A DNA stretch of 6,173 nt from Bacteroidota bacterium (lineage in GTDB: Bacteria > Bacteroidota > Bacteroidia > UKL13-3). The DNA is taken from contig CANHJJ010000118.1 of NCBI GenBank assembly GCA_947460565.1, positions 1-6,173 of the forward strand, read 5' to 3'. The notes beneath the pieces are model-generated. The model had not been told where the DNA came from, did not search any database, and saw only the letters and a list, made by a program, of their open reading frames with translations. Both the position numbers and the translations under genes were made by a program. This document shows, piece after piece, positions 1 through 5,300 of this stretch; within the stretch, counting starts at the first letter, position 1, and each line of letters starts with the position of its first letter.

Positions 1-306
1 GGTAGTTAATGAAAGATAATTTGAAAAGCAATGGGTGCTTCGACTCCGCTCAGCAGCCCATTGCTATTTTGCTCAGCAGCCGATAGATGAACGGACGTTG
101 AGCGGAGCCGAAACGGTAGTTACTGAATGATAATTTTATTAAGCAATGGGTGCTTCGGCTCCGCTCAGCAGCCCATTGCTATTTTGCTCAGCAGCCGATA
201 GATGAACGGACCTTGAGCGGAGCCGAAACGGTAGTTAATGAAAGATAATTTGAAAAGCAATGGGTGCTTCGGCTCCGCTCAGCAGCCCATTGCTCAGCTC
301 AGCAGC
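1..306. repeat. Tandem array of palindromic (REP/MITE-like) intergenic repeats, 2 full units and 1 truncated
   Basis: Unit 1 is 1-114, unit 2 is 115-229 and unit 3 is 230 to about 306. Each starts GGTAGTTA. Units 1 and 3 differ at one base over their shared first 65 bases (A43 against G272). Unit 2 differs from both, mostly in its first 27 bases, where it also has a one-base insertion. Each unit holds a hairpin, AGCAATGGG+TGCT pairing with AGCA+(bulged G)+CCCATTGCT, with a 12-base loop, at 27-65, 142-180 and 256-294. GCTCAGCAGCC occurs twice in each full unit (48-58 and 71-81; 163-173 and 186-196). Unit 3 keeps the first copy (277-287) and a variant at 297-307, then diverges and lacks the distal GAGCGGAGCCGAA arm. 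The array is visibly GC-richer than the neighbouring genes and has stop codons in frame, so it is not coding. No transposase is present. Whether it continues to the left of the window cannot be seen. Confidence 0.9.
99..281. repeat. 14-base inverted-repeat arms linking successive repeat units
   Basis: TGAGCGGAGCCGAA occurs at 99-112 and 214-227. Its exact reverse complement TTCGGCTCCGCTCA occurs at 154-167 and 268-281, where it forms the loop of the unit 2 and unit 3 hairpins. The arm of unit 1 can therefore pair perfectly with the loop of unit 2, and the arm of unit 2 either with its own loop or with the loop of unit 3. The loop of unit 1 (39-52) has A43 in place of G and pairs with one mismatch. 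From memory, TTCGRCTCCGCTCA-type palindromes are common between genes in Bacteroidota genomes; I could not check that here. The arms could be the ends of a roughly 68-69 bp palindromic element (99-167 and 214-281) that was duplicated. Confidence 0.8.
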
Positions 307-311
307 GCAAT

Positions 312-336
312 GTCATGGTGTTTAGCCACGCATGAC
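312..336. repeat. Imperfect hairpin just beyond the repeat array
   Basis: GTCATGGTG (312-320) pairs with CAC (327-329) and CATGAC (331-336), leaving G330 bulged and a six-base loop. The single bulged G on the 3' side echoes the hairpins of the adjacent array. There is no T-run after it on either strand, so it is not a typical factor-independent terminator. Confidence 0.5.
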
Positions 337-504
337 CAAAGTAAAATCCCAACACAACACTCGCACCAGCATGAGATTTGTTAAACTCTTTTTCATTTAT
401 TTTTTTTAGTGAGATGCGCTATAATCTCGCACATAAGAAAATGACAATATTCACTCAAGGCTTTTTAATACGAATAAAGAAGGAAGCAAATTGCATATTT
501 TATC
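337..504. other. Non-coding stretch with one weak hairpin
   Basis: No supportable gene lies here. GTGAGAT (409-415) can pair with ATCTC (424-428) and AC (431-432) across a two-base bulge. A run of eight T sits at about 400-407, before the hairpin on the plus strand, so it is on the wrong side for a plus-strand terminator, and on the minus strand it reads as A. The stretch lies downstream of the minus-strand gene that ends at 505. I saw no convincing terminator for that gene. Confidence 0.5.
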
Positions 505-1113
505 TTAAAACCTAAAACAAATACCTCCACTTACTGGACTTATCCTGTAAGTTAATTTTTTATCAGGTGCTATGGCAGCTTGCTGCAAATTACTTCCTGC
601 ACTCATAAAACAAATCATAGCTGCTAATTCTAATCCTCCTGCAATTCCTAATCCTATATACGTAGCTGTATAATTAAATTCTTTGTTACTAGTTGGTGGA
701 TTAGTGCCAGGTATAACTACATCTTTACTTGTGGCTAAAAAAGGAGATATGGCAGCAATTACAAGTCCAGAGAGCATGCAGCCACCTGCTGCATTTAAGT
801 TTACGCCAGCTCTTCCAATCAATTCATTTTTAGTAAATGATTTTATATCACTTTCAGGTTCCGATTCTTTTATAGTTTCCATATTAATACTATCTTCTGT
901 CAACTCAGGAAGATTAGTCCCGATGTCAATTCTACTAATTGTATTCAGGCCAATTTCATATTCAATCGTATCTTTTCTAACAAGCACAGAGTTGTTCTTC
1001 TGTTTTATAACTTTGACATTATAGCGAATGCCATTATACAAGTAAATATTATCTTGAGCAAAAGATGATAACGACATCAATGTCATGAACAGTATGAGTA
1101 GTATTTTTTTCAT
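505..1113 (-). CDS. Unrecognised exported protein with two hydrophobic segments (202 aa)
   Basis: I do not recognise a named family. Residues 1-19 form a signal peptide: MKK, then a leucine/isoleucine-rich core, with probable cleavage after Ser-Phe-Ala19 before Gln20-Asp21. Residues 22-65 alternate hydrophobic and polar residues as in a small beta-rich domain (Ile-Tyr-Leu-Tyr-Asn-Gly, later Ile-Ser-Arg-Ile-Asp-Ile). This resembles short repeats of the form 'D.I.LKNG..I.G.V' that I recall in many Bacteroidota proteins. An acidic linker follows (about 68-92), then two glycine/alanine-rich hydrophobic segments, about 108-128 and 150-173, likely membrane-embedded. The tail is polar and ends Cys-Phe-Arg-Phe. 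Start: ATG at 1111-1113. The only nearby upstream in-frame ATG (1126-1128) is followed two codons later by TAA, so it cannot be the start. No Shine-Dalgarno sequence is visible, which is usual in this phylum. The gene lies 140 bases downstream of the PorP/SprF-like gene on the same strand, but the gap contains hairpins, so co-transcription is uncertain. The gene is surely coding; its function is unknown. Confidence 0.85.
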   Translation of the reverse strand: MKKILLILFMTLMSLSSFAQDNIYLYNGIRYNVKVIKQKNNSVLVRKDTIEYEIGLNTISRIDIGTNLPELTEDSINMETIKESEPESDIKSFTKNELIGRAGVNLNAAGGCMLSGLVIAAISPFLATSKDVVIPGTNPPTSNKEFNYTATYIGLGIAGGLELAAMICFMSAGSNLQQAAIAPDKKLTYRISPVSGGICFRF

Positions 1114-1179
1114 ATTTAATTATTCCATTATTATTTAAATTAATTTTAACAGTACTAGAAAACAGAATTTTTACCTAAA

Positions 1180-1240
1180 GGTGATGTTATCACCAAACGC
1201 TTTGTGTATGTTTGGTGAGCTGCGCTGAACAACAAACATA
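1180..1240. repeat. Three overlapping, mutually competing inverted repeats between genes
   Basis: Three pairings share bases. GGTGAT (1180-1185) pairs with ATCACC (1189-1194). TCACCAAAC (1190-1198) pairs perfectly with GTTTGGTGA (1210-1218) around an 11-base loop. TATGTTTG (1207-1214) pairs perfectly with CAAACATA (1233-1240) around an 18-base loop. Adjacent pairings overlap, so the middle one excludes the other two. In transcript direction (minus strand) they begin 13 bases after the PorP/SprF-like stop codon. No T-run follows, so a classical terminator is unlikely. They could be an mRNA 3'-end stabiliser, a weak attenuator or a decayed palindromic repeat. Confidence 0.65.
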
Positions 1241-1253
1241 AGCAATATGAGAA

Positions 1254-2312
1254 TTAAAATACAGGACAAATAGGTTTCCTACATTTCTTATTTATTACGA
1301 AATTTAATCCTAACTCAAAAGTATTTCCAGCACCCAATACATTTAAACCATTAGTACTTATTTCATAGGCACCTCTCATTACAAAATTATCATGCAACTC
1401 TAAAGATAAATTTATTAAAGGAGAATAAGTATTACCAAAGGAAGAGAATGATCCTTTATAGCCTATACCAACTGAAAATATATCAATTGGATAATAAATT
1501 GGATTTATGAGAATATTTTTAAAATTGCTTTGTTGGTCATACTTTAAAATTAACTGGTAAAAATTATGTCTTTGCTTTGCGTTGTCCCCTTTTTTCTTTC
1601 TAATTCGTAAATGTAATTGCATTCTATATGGCAACTCATAATCCTTAATAATTCCTATTTTAACTGTATTAAATGGATGAAAAAAGGAAGCTCCAATATC
1701 TACATAAAAAGTTTCATTGTTATTAACGCCTAATAGCGAAGCACCTCCATTATAGCCAATACCTAATTCATTATTTCTTAACAAATTTTGATTTGCACTC
1801 GTATTAATATTCCCGTAGATAGGATGTAATTGATCTGCAAAAATAAAATTATCCCAATTTAAATCATTTTGGATAGCGTCACCTGATAGCCCTAGAAATA
1901 AAAACCAATTTTCTGGATAATTATTTTTCAACCAGGATTCGGATTCTTTTTGTTTACTAATTTTATTAGGCATCTTTAAATTCGGTAGTTTAAGCTTGTA
2001 TGCTATAGCTAAATTCAGAGTTTGAGTTAGCAAAAATCCCTCACCTTGTTCTTCCCTTAAAAAAGATGCTCCAAATGATATATTATTATTACATAATGGA
2101 TATTCTAAACTAAATGTATTAATTGAAAATGGACCCTTAATAGGCCTATATAAGTTTCTATTGAAAAATGATAATCTTAATTTAGAATCATCGCTACATA
2201 GTGCCGGATTTAAAAATAATCTATTTTCATAAGTATGCACAAAATTGGGATCTTGGGCATAAATATTTTTTATAGCCGCCCAAATAAATAACATTAAATA
2301 AATCTGTTTCAT
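1254..2312 (-). CDS. PorP/SprF-family type IX secretion outer-membrane protein
   Basis: This 352-residue protein is predicted to be an outer-membrane beta-barrel. In characterised systems PorP/SprF proteins help secrete or attach T9SS substrates, and SprF of Flavobacterium johnsoniae is needed for its type B substrate SprB. The signal peptide is residues 1-19, with cleavage after Ile-Tyr-Ala19 before Gln-Asp; Lys15 within its hydrophobic part is slightly unusual. Family-like features follow in order: the N-terminal 'N.LFLNPAL' motif (30-38); the Arg-Asn-Leu-Tyr-Arg segment with 'SLEYPL' (52-73); 'LNWDNFIFADQL' (151-162), matching the family's 'F.DQ' region; 'GASFFHPFN' (207-215); 'LPYRMQLHLRI' (227-237); a C-terminal strand 'GAYEIS...GNTFELGLNF' (314-338); and a basic tail ending Cys-Pro-Val-Phe, similar to the CP.F ending common in the family. 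A Lys/Glu-rich insert at about 111-132 is variable. The start ATG (2310-2312) shares one base with the stop codon of the large substrate gene upstream, implying one operon and coupled translation. The assignment is firm; pairing with that neighbour is inferred from position and from the known SprB/SprF case. Confidence 0.92.
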   Translation of the reverse strand: MKQIYLMLFIWAAIKNIYAQDPNFVHTYENRLFLNPALCSDDSKLRLSFFNRNLYRPIKGPFSINTFSLEYPLCNNNISFGASFLREEQGEGFLLTQTLNLAIAYKLKLPNLKMPNKISKQKESESWLKNNYPENWFLFLGLSGDAIQNDLNWDNFIFADQLHPIYGNINTSANQNLLRNNELGIGYNGGASLLGVNNNETFYVDIGASFFHPFNTVKIGIIKDYELPYRMQLHLRIRKKKGDNAKQRHNFYQLILKYDQQSNFKNILINPIYYPIDIFSVGIGYKGSFSSFGNTYSPLINLSLELHDNFVMRGAYEISTNGLNVLGAGNTFELGLNFVINKKCRKPICPVF

Positions 2313-2314
2313 TA
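2310..2314 (-). promoter_or_regulatory. TAATG stop/start overlap coupling the two T9SS genes
   Basis: On the minus strand the bases read TAATG: the TAA stop of the large PKD protein (2314-2312) and the ATG of the PorP/SprF protein (2312-2310) share one A. No Shine-Dalgarno sequence precedes the ATG; the upstream bases encode the last residues Thr-Leu-Ile-Arg. Re-initiation by ribosomes finishing the substrate gene is the likely way the partner is translated, which would tie its level to that of the substrate. Confidence 0.8.
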
Positions 2315-5300
2315 TCTTATTAGTGTAACATTACCTTTATTATCATTTAATCTTTTATCTCTCCATAAAGTTCCATCTGTAAATCTTGCTTCAATAACCC
2401 ATATATAACTTCCCTGCATACAAGGGACGTTATCTTTATCATTTCCATTCCAAGCTTCTTTAGGTTCACCATTTTCTGTTAAGGCATTACTTTCCCACAT
2501 TAACTCGCCCCACTTATTAAATACTTTCACACTGTATGTCCCTTGCTCAATCTCAATACCTATTGGTTTAAATTCATTAGCACCTCCAATTCCAAGACTA
2601 GGTGTAAAGGCATTCGGAACATATAAGCCATTCCAATATCCAGGCAAATAAATGCTATCTACAAAACTGGTATCACATCCATTAAGTGAAATAACTTTTA
2701 TGGTGTAAACAAACCAACCCGAATCTCCTTCTGCATATTTGTGTATAGGTTTGGGCTCATTGCTAAATCCACCATCGCCAAAATGCCATTCATAACGTCT
2801 AATGCTGTCTGTGTTTATGTTAAATACAACGGTCCTATATGGTTTCTTATCTTGGTTTAAAATGGCACTGTATATGGGATTTGGTTTTGAGAACACCGTA
2901 ATTTTTTTAGTTGAAATGATGCTATCATTACATACCCCATTGTTACTTGCTAACAGCTTCACTACATAAGTTCCTGCATTAGGATAGATATGCTTTGTAT
3001 TAAAGCTTGTGTCCATTTCTCCATCCCCAAAATACCAAGTGTATTGGGTACCAAATTGGCTTTTGTTCGTAAATTTTACTTCCAATCCTGGGCATCCTTT
3101 GTTTACATCAAATTCTAAATCGGCCTTAGGCATTTGGTATACGTTATATACCGCTTTTGCTGTATCAAAACAGGCAAACTGATTAGAACAAATCAATTCA
3201 ATGGGATAAGATCCAACTCCAGTATAGGTTGTCTCAGGATTGTTATAGGTAGACACATTTCCATTTCCAAAGGTCCATGAGTAATTGTTAGCCCCTATTG
3301 ACTTATTTGTAAATTGAACCAATACCGGACCTGTACAAGTGTCTTTAGGTGTGTAGTCAAAATTGGCACTTGGCACTGGGTATACCACTATAGATTTATA
3401 GGCGGTATCTATACAATTAGAAGCAGATTGAGCGGTTACCTTAATTACATAAGTGCCACCTTGACTATATAGATGTTTTACAAATGTCCCTGAGCTAGTA
3501 TTGCTATCTCCTAAATCCCATGAGAATACATTTGCCTCAGCAGAACTCGCTTTGAGATTGAAAATATGATAGGCACATGCACTATTTGAATCGGAAGATA
3601 AATGAATAGTTGGTAGCGGATTTACATAAACAGAATCATATTTAATGTTAGTACAGATGCTATTGGCAGCATACATTACAGCTTTAATTTTCTTTAATCC
3701 AGCATTCTTATAAGAATGAGAAGGGTTACGATATATGGATGAATCGCCATCTCCAAAATACCAAATGACGGTTCCGCTGTCTTGAAGTGAGGCATAAAAC
3801 TGAACAGGTTTGTTCACACAAATTTGGTTGTTTGATTTTAAAATATTGAATTGTGGAATTGGATTGACCTTTATTTCTATTGATGAGGTGTCGAAACCGC
3901 AGCCATCATTTACATTTAGCCTAGTTATGAAGGTACCAGCTCTTTGATACACATGAGAAGCATTAAACCTCGGAGCTATTCCACTGCCATCGCCAAAATC
4001 CCAGCTAAAGTAATTGCCACCTTTTGAACTGTTTTGAAAAAATACAGTATCACCTACACAAATAAAATTGCCTGAAGATTTGAAAAGGGCTTTGACTTTG
4101 TTAGGAAAAACTTTTAAAGTTCTTGCAAACGAATCACTACCGCAAGTGTTGCTAGCAAATAATTTTATTCTAAAATAACTGGTCGAATCTATCGATACAT
4201 ATCTAATAGGATTTTGCAAGGGGTCATACCTATTACTTGAATCTCCATTTCCAAATTGCCATTTAAGGTAATCAGGCAGACCGATTGTATTATTGATAAC
4301 AAAAATAGAAGAACCTGAACAGATGGAGTCGACACTTAGATTGAAATCAACAGTGGGTTTAGGACGCACCTTAATAGAGTCTAATATGCTATCCTTATAA
4401 CAAGCATTGCTAATTTGTAATCTTATTAGGTATATGGTGTCAGCTGTCGGGCTTTGTAGGAAAGTAATTATGGGAGGGTTTTTTAATGTGCTGCTAATTC
4501 CGTTTCCAAAATTCCATACATATTTTGCCTCAAATACATTCGTTGAATTATTGGTAAATGTAACATTCAAGGGGCTGCAACCCACACTGTCAGATTTAGA
4601 AATATGTATGATTGGGGGCACTAAAACCTTTATTTGTGTGCTATCAAACCTGGTTTTACAATTATTACTTGCTTTTAATCTAATGGTATACAAACCTTCA
4701 ATAGGATATGGATGATTGATGGTAGTGTCTTTATTCGTTATCAGTTGTGTTCCATCCCCAAAATCCCAATAAAAAGTGTCAACACTACCATAGGATTTGT
4801 TTTCGATTTTTAGCTTAGCTGGATTGATGGCGTTAGAACACAATATCGTATCTGATAATTTAATTTTGGCATAGGCAGATGATTTTACCTTAATGGTTTT
4901 TGTGGTTGAATCTTTACAACCATCTTTTGAACTTGAAACTAGTTTAATGGTATAGGTTGTATCGTTAAAAATACTACCAATAAAGGTCCTATCAAATGAA
5001 TCAGTATTTATGATTTGCTTGCTACCATCTCCGAAATCCCAAAAATTATTGGTAGGCTTTTTCGCTAGGGTATTATTTTTTATTCTTATTTTAAGAGGGG
5101 AACAGCCCGAATCCAAATCTGAAAGGAAACCCGCAATGGGTAATGGGAAAAATTTAAATGGTTTGACAATGGTGTCAAAGCAACCCGCAATGGTTTGACT
5201 GACTAATTTTATAGGATAAATAAAATCGATTGTACCTTTATGTGAAGGGAATTTAATCGAAGTATTTATCATATTTGGATTATTGAAAATTACATTTGGA

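Noticed and set aside
1..306. Possible CRISPR array
   Set aside because: The units are about 114 bases and nearly identical throughout; there are no short repeats separated by unique spacers and no cas gene.
420..425. TATAAT match to a sigma-70 -10 box on the plus strand
   Set aside because: There is no suitable -35 box and no plus-strand gene downstream; it falls within a weak hairpin, and the main Bacteroidota sigma factor prefers a different -7 sequence (TAnnTTTG).
409..432. Factor-independent terminator for the gene ending at 505
   Set aside because: The stem is short and bulged, and in the minus-strand transcript it is followed by A residues, not U residues.
683..1024. Plus-strand open frame of 113 codons
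   Set aside because: It lies wholly inside, and antisense to, the signal-peptide-bearing gene at 505-1113, and its translation has no recognisable domain.
1120..1128. Two-codon minimal leader ORF (ATG GAA TAA) before the gene at 1113
   Set aside because: In sequence this AT-rich such a triplet set is expected by chance; nothing else supports a regulatory leader.
1114..1179. Bacteroidota promoter (TTG ... TAnnTTTG) for the gene at 505-1113
   Set aside because: No exact -7 element was found in this AT-rich stretch; near matches such as TAATTTAA are too weak to report.
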